Of a stretch of DNA of 64,000 bases, positions 13,016 through 23,681 are shown piece after piece. Positions within the stretch are counted from its first letter, which is position 1, and each line of letters starts with the position of its first letter. Below the pieces are notes generated by a model. It was not told where the DNA came from. It saw only the letters and a program-made list of their open reading frames with translations, and did no database searches. Origin of the DNA: Metallyticus violacea (Eukaryota > Arthropoda > Insecta > Mantodea > Metallyticidae); contig CM060831.1 in assembly GCA_030762175.1 (NCBI GenBank), forward strand, positions 33,390,501-33,454,500. The letters are read 5' to 3'. A program made the translations under genes and the position numbers.

Positions 13016-13797
13016 CGAGGGTAGGTCAGTAGGTTTCGGCCCTAACCATTTTCTAGGCATGATGAAGACAAAAACTATATTTCACTTTTCAATATAGTTA
13101 CCCTTTATTGCGATACACTTGTATTATCTTTGAATTAACATTTCAATCCCCCCCCCCCCAAATAGTGAGAAGTCTTATCTGCAAAATGGACATAAACTGC
13201 ATCCATCACTTCTTCGTCACACTTAAATTTCCTTCCTCGAAGATCCCTCTTGAGTTTTGAGAAGAGGAAAGAGTCACTGGGAGCAAGATCTGGGCTGTAG
13301 AGTGGATGGTTGATCTCCTTGAAACCACATTTCTTTACCGCTTCCTTTGCAACAAGAGCTGTGTGCACAGGCGCGTTGTCGTGAAGAAGGCGTACACCAC
13401 CACTCAACTTTCTTCGTCTTTTCTTTTTGATAGAAGCACGTAGTTTGTGTAGGTTGTAACAATGTTTTGCAGAATTTCTCTCTCGCTACCACGGTATAGC
13501 TGCAAAAGTGCCTGACTACAGATGACTCGTTGCTGCTTTGGGACTGAGGTAAGTGGTGTAGGCACTCGTCTTGCACTAACCATATTCATGTTTAAATGTT
13601 CTTGAATAATTCGGACTGTTGCTTTAGAAAGGCTACATAGCCTTCTTTATGCAACTATATATGAACAACTGAACATCGCAGAACGGAAGTTACACTTGCA
13701 ATTATTTACTTAACAGATAAGGTATGACACTAGATAAGACTTTTGTGAAGGCGATAATCCTTATTGGCGAGGCCGGAAACTTACGGACCTACCCTCG
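13016..13797 (-). mobile_element. Mariner element, internally deleted (copy 1)
   Basis: Inverted ends: CGAGGGTAGGTC at 13016 and its complement ending at 13797, extending about 30 bp with mismatches. The minus strand carries decayed transposase pieces: SARRVPTPLTSVPKQQRVIC, HDNAPVHTALVAKEA (second catalytic Asp) and YSPDLAPSDSFLFSKLKRDL (third Asp, DD34D type). At 782 bp it is far shorter than a full ~1.3-kb mariner and the frame is broken, so it is inactive. The right flank is TA; the left TA has become TG. Confidence 0.85.
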
Positions 13798-13799
13798 TA

Positions 13800-14789
13800 C
13801 GAGGGCTGTCAATAAAGAATGGTCATTATTTTTATAGGCATAATTTTTCGCGCTAATATTTAACTTTGCATTATATTATTACTTAATACTCAATGTAATG
13901 GTGCATTTGTGGTACTAGCTTCATTATCACTTCCGGTTTCCGCCTGTGAAAGGTGTAAGTCGAGTGGAGATATTAACACAGCTGCTGGCATTGGGAGAGA
14001 GAATCGTCAAATAACATTAAGAACACTTTCAAAAATTCTGAAAATTTCAATACAGGTATCCATGCATTGGTAACTGAAAAGTTATCACAAGAGACGTTTT
14101 TGTACACGGTGGCTGTTGACGTTTGCATGCAGTTGAAAATTGTGTTACAGGAAGTTACGGAGTTTCTTTCAAAGGTAACGCTGCTGACAAAATTTATCTA
14201 CGGCAGCATTTCCTGAGAGCAAATAGCAAAGCTCTGTGTCGAAATCTCAATCATCAACAACACTGGAGAGGGGGGGAGGGAGAAAATGGTTGCTTTTGCT
14301 GGAAAAGTTCTGGTCATCTCATTTTTCGATATTCAAGGAATAGTTTACCAGCATGTCTTACCTGCACACACAATGCTAAAGAGATGTCACGAAAAATCTG
14401 CAAAGCCATATAACAAAATTCGACCAGGATGATGCATGGTAGCTAATCGCAAATTTTGCTAAATATCTCACAAAAATCAACGCGAAGCTTGTTCTCCCTA
14501 CAGTCCAGATTTAACCCCATGAGACTTTTTTTTTTTCTTTACTCCAAATTGAAGACATGTATTTGTGGGATACATTTTCCATCATCAGAAGCTGGTGAAA
14601 GCTGCGGAGGCGATTCTGATGAACCTGTCAAAAATGGTTTCCAGCATATCCTTGAAGACTTGTAGAAACGCCGAGAGAGTTGCACATCATCCAACGGGGA
14701 CTACTCTGGGAAAGATCATCAAAATTATGAGAATGAGTAACGATGTGTTTTGAATAAAAGTTGGGGTCTTTTTTGTTTAGCAGTCCTCG
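13800..14789 (+). mobile_element. Mariner element, degenerate (copy 2)
   Basis: Left end CGAGGGCTGTCAATAAAG at 13800, right end CAGTCCTCG ending at 14789, with TA on both sides (13798-13799, 14790-14791). Transposase remnants lie on +: YSPDLTP followed by a stop at about 14500-14522, then VSSISLKTCRNAERV at 14640-14680. About 990 bp, frameshifted. Its first 250 bp match, in opposite orientation, the right end of the copy at 17406-18677. Confidence 0.8.
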
Positions 14790-15559
14790 TAATATCCACA
14801 TAAGTAATTCAAGTTCTCTCAATTATAGCTGCAATTGCAATGAAAATAAACATGTGCCTTATGACGTTATTGTCTTGCTATATCCACACACTTCTTGCAT
14901 CTTTTTAGAAAATTACTTTCACATGCATCAGTTCATCCTCCGAAATTGGTTCATTTTTAACGTGAAAGCATACAACGTAACAATTGTCTACGAAATGCTG
15001 GCACACGATCGTAATATTCGAGTGAATTTCAGTAATTGGAGGTCCCGGGTTCGAATGCCGTAAGGTCGTTATCCTGGATGAAGTTTATATTCATCAATAA
15101 AAAATACCAAGCGTGAATAAATTACTCATCAATAGCGTTTCGTAACAACAAATGTATGATTTCAAGTTTAAATATACTTAATTTCGTAAGATGACTTAAT
15201 GCGTGTGAATGACCATTTTTTAAAAAAGTTCCAGAAATGTGTGAATGTAGCAGGGAAAAATTTGCAACATTCTCTGTCATAAGATACTTATTTTCATATA
15301 GCTGTATCTGCGAGAACTGGAATCAGTTGTGCAGATATCAGATGCGTTTCACCAGAAGTTATCGCTCTGACTGCCGGCCCACCAGCTGCCGTGAAACATG
15401 CGAGTTTCTCTCTGGAGAATATGAAGATGACAGAACGCTTCTGGTAGGGTCCCAAAGCGATGTAGGTGTTGTGCTAAGCTGTGGTTAATCCGAATGCAGC
15501 TGCTGCTTCTTTTCTTGATGCCTGTTCAATGATGTATAGTTTAGTTGAATGCAACTTTA

Positions 15560-15810
15560 TTAAGCCAAACTATCTACCTCCTCTTTGCCATGTCCTGAAA
15601 TCCAATGGAACAATTTTTCTTTGAATTATTGGAATATTGGCAAAGAGGATTTGTTTTGATTTGGGATCAAAGAAGCTTACCAAGTGTATTGCTGCTTTTG
15701 AATCAGAGAGGACGAAATATTTCTTGAATGTTTTCTTGGGGACATTACTTGATTGAGGAGTGCGCATTCCAGCTTTTCTCTCAGAGTTTAGTCTTTTAAT
15801 TAGCATTGTC
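15560..15810 (-). mobile_element. LINE RNase H fragment
   Basis: The minus strand reads KKYFVLSDSKAAIHLVSFFD, the DSKAAI active-site strand of the RNase H domain of I/R1-type LINEs. The downstream part is degenerate. Confidence 0.5.
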
Positions 15811-17403
15811 TTTTTTCATAAAAAAAATGTTGTTCTAATTTACTGCAGCTTTTAACAGATTTCGGGAATTGTTTATATTTAATTTTGGTTAAGATTTCAG
15901 AATTTTATATCAAATATATACAATCTAAGCGTTCTACATCGTCCACCTATCAAGAAATTGTGAGTTTATTAGTTGTAATGTACTGTAAATTGATCTTCCA
16001 ATTCAAATCGAGAAGAAATTTCGGAAAAATTGCAGAGTCCTTTGAATCTTTCCCGTTATTGCAGGTGTTCTATGCGAAAATCGATCAATATCGAATGTAC
16101 TATTAAACTTTTTTTTACAATGGATGTGAAAGTATAACAAACAGTCTCAGGCATAAACATATAGCATAGAGCGCACGTTCTCCCACGCAAAGTTTTTGTA
16201 TCAAAGAGACGCATCTTTGAGCTTCAAAGAAAAACGCAACGATAAACAGATAACAAAAAACTCAGAGATTTCCTAGTATTATAGCAAGTAGTGAGATCAA
16301 AGAAGTCCCTCGAGATAGTAAAAGAAGCTTTCCATGCAAAAACCTATTTCCTTATTGCCCGTTTGTAATGACGTTCCGTTTATATTTAGCTCGTGCAATC
16401 GATAATATGTATGAAGAGTTCCTTTTCCAAGCTAGACAATGGCGAAGAGAAAAAGAAACTGTTTCATTGTTACAGCCCGACGTAGCGTGACAAAAGCTGT
16501 GCTAAATGCTGCAATAGTGTATTTTTGAAAGCGTAAGGCATTTTTTTTTTCGTCTATCAATTGTCGAGAAAGAAATATGAATGCATTTGCAGAATACTAA
16601 ATTGAAATGAGCATTTCTGTTATTTTATAGAAATTGCTAATATTGCACAACTTTCTCAGGTTTAAATAAGCAGTGCATGTGATATTAGAAAGATGAAATT
16701 TTTGTTTTGTAAAAATACCTACATGAAAAGAACAAGAAGCAGAAGCGAACTCGTTTTCCTTCATTCTCGGGATTTTGTGAACGGCGCTGTTTCCGCAGAG
16801 CCGTTTGTCTCAAATAGTTATCATTGCTCACCTTTGAATCTTAACTCTTGTCAAATATGTGCAGTAACCTGACAACGTCGACAATAAAAATCTTTAACCG
16901 ATATTGCAGATTGAATTAGCTGCATAATTAATTTCTTGTGTTTCTTAGAGTACTTATGCGAATTTAATGAACATTTTTTGCATACATAAGGATTTACCCC
17001 ATAATATTATATTTGATTTTTGAGGTAATACATTTCATTCAAAGAACTGAAGGACATGCATTAACATTTTAAGAATTTACGAGGAGATGTCTCACTTACA
17101 TATAATATACACAATTTTTTGACATCCTACTCGACATGTTTTGGTTTTTCGGTTCTTTAGTTATTATGGCATATGCGTTTTAGACAGCTGATACCCAAGT
17201 GTCTGTATATGCGATTTTCTTACAATGTTGTATACGCTGCTGACTGTTAGGAATAACACCATAACAGTATCTTAGGAGCCATCTTCGAGATAGAAGATTT
17301 GCAACCCTTCTTGATTTCCTTCAGGTGTTTTAGTCACTTCGTTTACATCTCTGTTGTAGTATATTGTGGACAAGAAAATATACTCCAGCCTGTTTTAAGG
17401 AAA
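15810..17403. other. No gene seen
   Basis: AT-rich sequence between a LINE RNase H fragment and the third mariner. No repeat family or coding pattern was recognised. Confidence 0.45.
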
Positions 17404-17405
17404 TA

Positions 17406-18677
17406 TGAAGGATGTTCAATAAAGAATGATCCTTTTTTTATAACATACCTATATTTATTTTCATAATTTTGATTATCCTTCTCAAAGTAGTCCCCGTTGA
17501 ATGTAACGCCGCCTACCCCAGCGTTTCTGCCAGTCTTTAAAGATTTGCTGGAAACCATTTTTCTTGACAGACCTTTCAGAATCGCAGCCTTTATCGTTAC
17601 TTGTAGTAATGGAAAATGCCTCCCTCGGAGGTGGTTCTTCAATTTAGAGAAAAGGAAAATGTCACATGGGGCTAAATCTGAACTATGGGAAGAGTGAGGA
17701 AACGCTTCACGTTGGTTTTGAGAGGATTTCGACAATAACATAACTTTACCAGTAGAAGCAACCACTTTTGCTTTCTCTCTCTCCGCATCTTCCTGTAACA
17801 TAATCATCAGTTGCATGCAAATCTGCACGCTATCTTCGGGAGTCAGCGGTCTTGGAACCCATCGTGCAGAAAAGCGTGTTGTGTGCATTTTTTTCAATTA
17901 CCAACGTGTGTGTGGTATCCAGTGACATTTTCAGAATTAGTGAAAGTGTTCTTAATGTTACTCGATGATCCTTTCCCACAAGACAGCATCACTGTTCATG
18001 TTTCCTTCTGTTAGAGCACATACTGAAGCATCGGGTCCATCTTCCTTTGAAATTGATTACCTCTCCTCTTTAAACATTTTAAACCAAATGTGCTAGGAAA
18101 GAACAAAATCTCTATAGGCCTTCTGGAACATTGCATAGGCCTCGGCTAAAGTTTTGTGTAGACGAAAGCAGAATTTCAGAGCAGCTTATTGTTCGCCTTG
18201 CGTCACCTTTAGGTGAAACAGAGCATGTCTCAATTTGCACACCTCTCACAGGCGCCTCCTAAACCCAAGATCGCGGGTTCCATCCCAGTCAGAATCGCTG
18301 GATTTTTTTCGGGCCTAAAAATTCTAAGTATGGCTTCCTTCGGAAGGGAAGTAAAGCCATGGTCCCGTATCGTACATTTACGGCACGATAAAGAACCTCA
18401 AGCCTGAAAGAAGAGGCCTCTGAGCAAAATTTGTCGGCCGTTTCACATCCTGAATTGAATAGGACGTTGAAGAACTGAAATGTTAAAAGTGCGCCCGTAA
18501 ATTTAAAAACAAAAAAACAAAACAAAACAAAAACTAACAGGCGGAAGCCGGGAGTAATAACGATGAATTACTATTATTGTGCATTACACAATATGCTAAC
18601 AAAACACTGTAAAATTAAATTTAGCGCGAAAAATTATGTCTATAAAAAGTATGACCATTCTTTATTTAACAGCCCTG
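17406..18677 (-). mobile_element. Mariner element with a nested SINE (copy 3)
   Basis: Ends GAAGGATGTTCAATAAAG (left) and CTTTATTTAACAGCCCTG (right), with TA on both sides (17404-17405, 18678-18679). The minus strand 17343-17897 reads RFSARWVPRPLTPED near the N-terminal side and SSDLAPCDIFLFSKLKNHLR (third catalytic Asp). The segment with the second Asp (HDNA) between them is missing, so it is an inactive deletion derivative. A SINE-A copy (18252-18532) interrupts it. Confidence 0.85.
18252..18532 (+). mobile_element. SINE-A nested in a mariner copy
   Basis: Starts inside the tRNA head (GCCTCCTAAACCCAAGA), B box GGTTCCATCCC, body and tail as in the other copies. It interrupts the mariner at 17406-18677, so it is the younger insertion. 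Confidence 0.8.
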
Positions 18678-19099
18678 TATAAGGACACCCCCCCAAAAAA
18701 AAATTGAAGGAAAACTGACATAATTTTTTCTTCCGAAAAGTTAAAAATGAAGGCTATATTTATCTATTGTTTTTTCTCAGCATTCTAACTAAATGAGACT
18801 GCTGGAGTAACTTAATGTTCACTGATTGAACTGACGTGGACCAGCTACAATTTCCATCTAGATCCATAATTGTTTGCTCACGTGTATATTTTATTGGTAA
18901 AGGTTCCTTCTTTTCGCATTCTTTACCAATGTATCGAAAGGCACTTATCATATAACAGGCATTCGAAACAAATTGGAAGTGGAAATGCATTGGTGTTTTA
19001 ATAGGAATGTTACCTATTTCTTGATTGTTAGGAGATTTCTTTCATCTTTTTTTAAGTTTTTTTTTTTTTTTTTTTTTCCTTAACCCATTGCTATATTGC

Positions 19100-20165
19100 G
19101 GTTCTAGCAGTAGTCTTGCTAATGCCACTAAAGTCAGTCTAGTTCCCCCTCCCCCTTTTTTCCAATTTATCTGTTGTTTCATGGTCTTCTATGCCCTGAT
19201 GTCTAGGTACCCAGCTAAGTAATATAATCCTTGTTTGAAAATTATGAGAGCTATTCCCATACATGTCTAAAGTTAACTTGAGACTTGAGTGCACTAAGTG
19301 TAGCTTGAATATCTGTGAAGATGAGCACATGTTGTTTTAACATAATTTCTCTTCTCACAGAAGTGAGCAATAACTTCTAGCTGAAAAACTGTAACAAAGT
19401 TCCCAAGACTTATAAAGAGGTTTATTTCTGGACGTAACCCATAAACTCCAGCTCTGAAGAGTTTCCTACATTTTAGCCGTATGTAATAAAAACCTTAGGC
19501 CAGAGTACGTAGATTTTCTCTCATGCAATCAAATCCTTCTCCATTTCTGATTATGAATGGTTGTGTAAAATTGTACTTTGTAGTCAGGCATATCAAGCAT
19601 TATGTGAGATTTGGTTAATATGGTTCCATTGTTATAATTATTTCTCTCCATTTTGTCTTATTATTAATTCTATGAGCTCTTCTATGGACAAGATTTTAAG
19701 TAAAATTTCCAATGCAGCAGCTGGAGTGCCGCGAAAATGCATCGCTATGTCAAGAAAAGTAGTTGTAGGCTCGCAAGTTGGTTTCGCGTAGTTATTAGTT
19801 GTGCCTTTTCCCGCCATTCCAGAGCTCTATAATACGTTATGTGTGGTTTCACCATCGCAGCATACACCCAATGATACATTCCTAGTTTGAGAATTCATAC
19901 GTCTGTTTGCAATAAATAATCGCCTTGTAATAATCTGTGTATTTCACTATCAGAATGAACCCTCCAAGTCAATATGTGCTCACGAGTGACTCCCAGATAC
20001 TTTACGCTGTTGAATTGATCTATCTTAACACCAAATTTTTTTGCTTTGGCTTCAATGGCTTTTACTCTAGCATTCAGAAATTTCGCCACAGCTCCCATTT
20101 CATATTTTGTGTTAAACTTAGTTTTGCTGCTAATTATATAAACGTAGTCAAACAATTAAAACAAA
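19100..20165 (-). mobile_element. LINE ORF2 remnant (RT thumb to RNase H)
   Basis: On the minus strand, from right to left: KIDQFNSVKYLGVTREHILT (RT thumb, VKYLGV...LxW), a degenerate middle, then LLSWVPRHQGIEDHETTDKL EKRG (the RNase H end, WVPxHxGIxGNExAD). The order and spacing fit one LINE copy. Stops and frameshifts make it a pseudogene. A SINE-A copy follows at once (20190). Confidence 0.75.
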
Positions 20166-20189
20166 GGATGTACCTGTTTGTCTCACTAA

Positions 20190-20490
20190 TGGCCGTCGGT
20201 CCTGGTGGTGTAGTGGTTACCATACTTGCCTCCTATACCCAAGATCGCGGGTTCGAACCCGGCCAGGATCGATGGATTTTTTCGGGCGTAAAAATCCTAA
20301 GTATGGCTTCCTTCGGAAGGGAAGTAAAGCCGTGGGTCCCGTGTCGTACATTTACGGCACGAAAAAGAACCTCAAGCCTGAAAGAGAGGCCTCTGAGCAA
20401 AATTTGTCGGCCGTTTCACACCCTGATTCGAAACGCTGATGATCTGAGATGTTAAAGAGCGTTCATAAATAAAATCAATCAAAAAAAAAT
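20190..20490 (+). mobile_element. SINE-A, tRNA-derived, full copy
   Basis: Full head (TGGTGTAGTGGTTACC, GGTTCGAACCC), body and A-rich tail ending about 20490. It sits 25-30 bp after the LINE remnant at 19100-20165 and about 700 bp before the Lrrk start codon. Confidence 0.85.
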
Positions 20491-20499
20491 CAATCGCCA

Positions 20500-21204
20500 A
20501 TGGCCACACATTATAACTTTAAATACCATACAAATAAAACATTCATATTGCTTTGTTTTTCTTATGAACAACCCGCGTATTTTACAGGTAATTTACTAGT
20601 ATTACATAAAAAGTGAACTCTTTTGTTATTATCCAGCGATTCGTGTGTTATATGATTTCACTGCTTTTCTATTGTTTTTTGTTTTGTTCCTGCTCCCCAT
20701 TTCATACTAGGCGAATCAATTTAGGGTTCAAATTTGATTATATTAAGGTATTTATTCTCCTGTTGCGTTCTAAATTGCATTTATAGAGTAATCAGAAAAG
20801 TAATTTTTCTCTCTTTGAAATAGGGAAAATGGATTGAAATGTAAAGTTGTAAGGAAAGCACCTGGACATAATAGTGAATGGTAAGCTATTTAGAAGCTTC
20901 TCAATGCAGCTCTGGCATTTTATTACCTCGAATGAGACATGGAGCGACCGCTTTGAAAGTCATCTTGTTTCGGACGTCACCAAACCAGTATGGTGGCTTT
21001 AGTGTATATTTGTGATGAAAGGGTACGCTACATTGCTCATAGTAACCCTCCCTCCGAGTCGCAATCCTGTTAAACTGTTGTTGAACTTGTAAGGCTGTCT
21101 CGGCTACCTCCAGTTAAAGTGCATTATGTGTGGCTCTGTACGTGTTTTGCGAATGATTGTGATAATAATGGCATGAGACGTCAGTGCATCTCGCTCATGC
21201 AACA
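20500..21204 (+). promoter_or_regulatory. Likely promoter and 5' UTR region of Lrrk
   Basis: This stretch lies between a SINE-A copy and the start codon. CpG and GC rise from about 20930 on (CCCTCCCTCCGAGTCGCAAT at 21047-21066). No TATA box or initiator stands out, and the transcription start cannot be placed from sequence alone. Confidence 0.35.
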
Positions 21205-21352
21205 ATGCAACAGCTCCAGCGGATGCTGTGGTCTGGCGGCACTGCGAATGGCGGTGGAAGCAGCACCATCGGCTCCAGAAGAAATAGTGCCATTCCTGAT
21301 CCAGACTCCGCCTTTGACGCCTGTAGTTACTTCGTCGACGATGTGGACCAAG
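21205..21352 (+). CDS. Lrrk: Lrrk exon 1 (start codon; residues 1-49 and a split 50)
   Basis: The start is the ATG at 21205, context AACAATG, a good insect start context. An in-frame TAA lies at 21166-21168, 13 codons upstream, so the protein cannot extend further in this exon. The peptide begins MQQLQRMLWSGG, is Gly/Ser-rich, then ends with acidic residues (FVDDVDQ) that read straight into DAKELA of exon 2. A second in-frame ATG (codon 7, 21223) is possible. The exon ends in phase 1 at AAG followed by GCAAGT, a GC donor. The longest open frame over this stretch is a different one (21119-21535) and is not the gene. Confidence 0.75.
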
Positions 21353-21828
21353 GCAAGTAAAGTAGAAGGATGGAGTAAGATTCGTGCCTTCTTAAGGTGG
21401 CGGTTTGCGATGACGATCATGCATTTGTCCAGCTGTAAGATTGGCATTGAGGATTTTCCGAGGGAAACTACAGCTTTTTGCTTTAAGTTGAGATATAAAT
21501 TCTCTCTAATGAGAAATTGCATAAATCCTGTTTAGACTGATAATTGGAATTGATCACTGATCAGTGTTTTTTCCTGGAAGCTAAAGGAGTACCACAACTT
21601 CAAACATCCCTAGATCTCGCTATTTTTTTAGATATATAAACCATTTTTATATTGAATGTTAAAAGCTGGGTTATATAAGTAGAAAAGTTAAAGGAATAAA
21701 TAAAAAAAAACATATTTACGAGTAGTGTTTTTTGCAGTGGGAAAAATTATACTCTTTCCATCGCTCTTTGACATCATTATCCTGCTTTCCAGATTGGACA
21801 TCGGAACAGAATGGTCATTAAAAGACAA

Positions 21829-21867
<39 letters not shown>

Positions 21868-23629
21868 ACCGCATGATAGCCGTGGGAAAGTTTATCTTAG
21901 CTGTCCGTATTTTCATATAGTATAAAAGTAACTATAAGAAGCTGTAAGACACTAAGTTTTCATTGTAGAAACGAGTTATTTGAAAGCAACCATATGGTGA
22001 AATATAAGAGTTTTAAATGATATATCATTTTAAGAAAGGAAAAATAGGGGAAAGCACCTTAAATATGTTCTAAAAACAAAGCAGTCGAAAATTTTCAAAT
22101 CCAAGATTTTTTTCTTGCGTGAAGTGGTTTTCCGTATAAATTAAGGCAGCGATTAGCAGTATAGCTAATTATTTTAACATTTCATATTTTACTAATAGTC
22201 TTCAATTTAAAACAAAAATGTGTCTAAAGAAATAATCCTAGGGACCACGAATCGGCCTGTAGTCATTTATCATACTCTAGTATAATTTGCAATACCTAAA
22301 TAACGAAGATATTTATTAAAATCTGTTGATAATTTTTGCGACAGGATATACTGAACCCCACAATATTAAGCATTAATTTGTTGATCGACTGAGTATCGTT
22401 GGTCTTTCAATGCCGCTTTCCGTGCTCTTACCGTCGTTATTTAAAGTCACTGTTTATGTTTATAAATGTTTAAGCTCTTTAGAATGGCTTGATAGCATTT
22501 GCCTCCTTAAAATTGGGATCGTAAAATAGGATGTCTCGTGTCTGCCCCGGATTTCATCATCAAAATGGAGTCTGAATCCGTAGTTGGAATGTAATCTAAC
22601 TAATCTAATTACCATATTAGAGTAAAATAATGTTAATAGAGAATTTAAAAATAATTGGGGTGTAAAGATAATTTATGATATTAAAATTAAAAATGTTTCC
22701 TCCCCATCAACTTAATTATTTTTTTAAAATGAATTGATTTTTTAAAATTAATAGCCAGTGAAGGCGTTATTTAATCTGTGGTAGTTGAACACATAAGAAA
22801 ATCAATATTGCACGAACATGAAAATATGGCATGCAAAACAGTTGAACCGCCACGGGTGGCCGAGGTCGTTAAGGCACGGGAGCGGGAGGTCTGGGGTTCG
22901 AATCCCGCCAGGACCGTCATCCCTGATTGAGGTTTTTTTCCAGGTTTTCCTCAGTCTTCATAACTAGCAAATGCCGAGGAGGTACCTAAACTTAGGCCTT
23001 TAAAAAAGTAATCTTTCACAATATATCATTTCATTTCGTGTATCATCAGTGTCCACCACCTGTGGTGCCTCAGTAGTAAAAACGGGCGTTAAACACTACT
23101 CAAAAAAAAAAAAAAAAAAGCAGTTGAGTTGTGTGTTTTGGGATGCAAAAGTCTTTCTGAATTAAGAACGTCTGCAAGGGAGGGGGTACAGAGAATTGTT
23201 GCTTTCTTTCAAAACTTTTAAAATAGGAACTTCATTGTTCCTATTTTCAATGAAAATATTATATTGATGTTAATTATCATAGTACAATAATTATTAATCC
23301 ATAAAATAGCTATTATTAACATACAGAAAAATGTTAATGACAACTGTTATAAATATTACTATTAATATTAATATTTCTCTATTGCTATTTCTCTGTTGAT
23401 GCCTTGGCTCTGGAAAAAGCTAATATTGATTTTCCCATACGTTTTTAATGAACTCCTGGTGGTCTACAGTCATTCATTTTTTTATTCAACAAATAAAGGG
23501 CCTTGTAGATGAAAATGACAGAAACTACACTTTTTGCCTAATACTTAAGTCGCCAGCAGAATACCATGTTCTGCCTCAACATATGTTACAGATACAAGAT
23601 GATGATGATGATGATGATTGTTATTGTTG

Positions 23630-23681
<52 letters not shown>

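Noticed and set aside
13398..13589. Separate small gene on the minus strand
   Set aside because: It is the upstream part of the same mariner transposase in a shifted frame.
15030..15070. GGTTCGAATGCC as a SINE or tRNA
   Set aside because: Only the B-box-like string is present; no A box or body was found, so it is not listed.
17343..17897. 184-codon minus-strand frame as a host gene
   Set aside because: It is mariner transposase with a missing catalytic segment, inside a copy with recognisable ends.
21119..21535. 138-codon + strand open frame at the Lrrk start (and a 113-codon minus frame opposite)
   Set aside because: The real exon 1 uses another frame that joins exon 2 in phase. The long frames arise from the GC-rich stretch.
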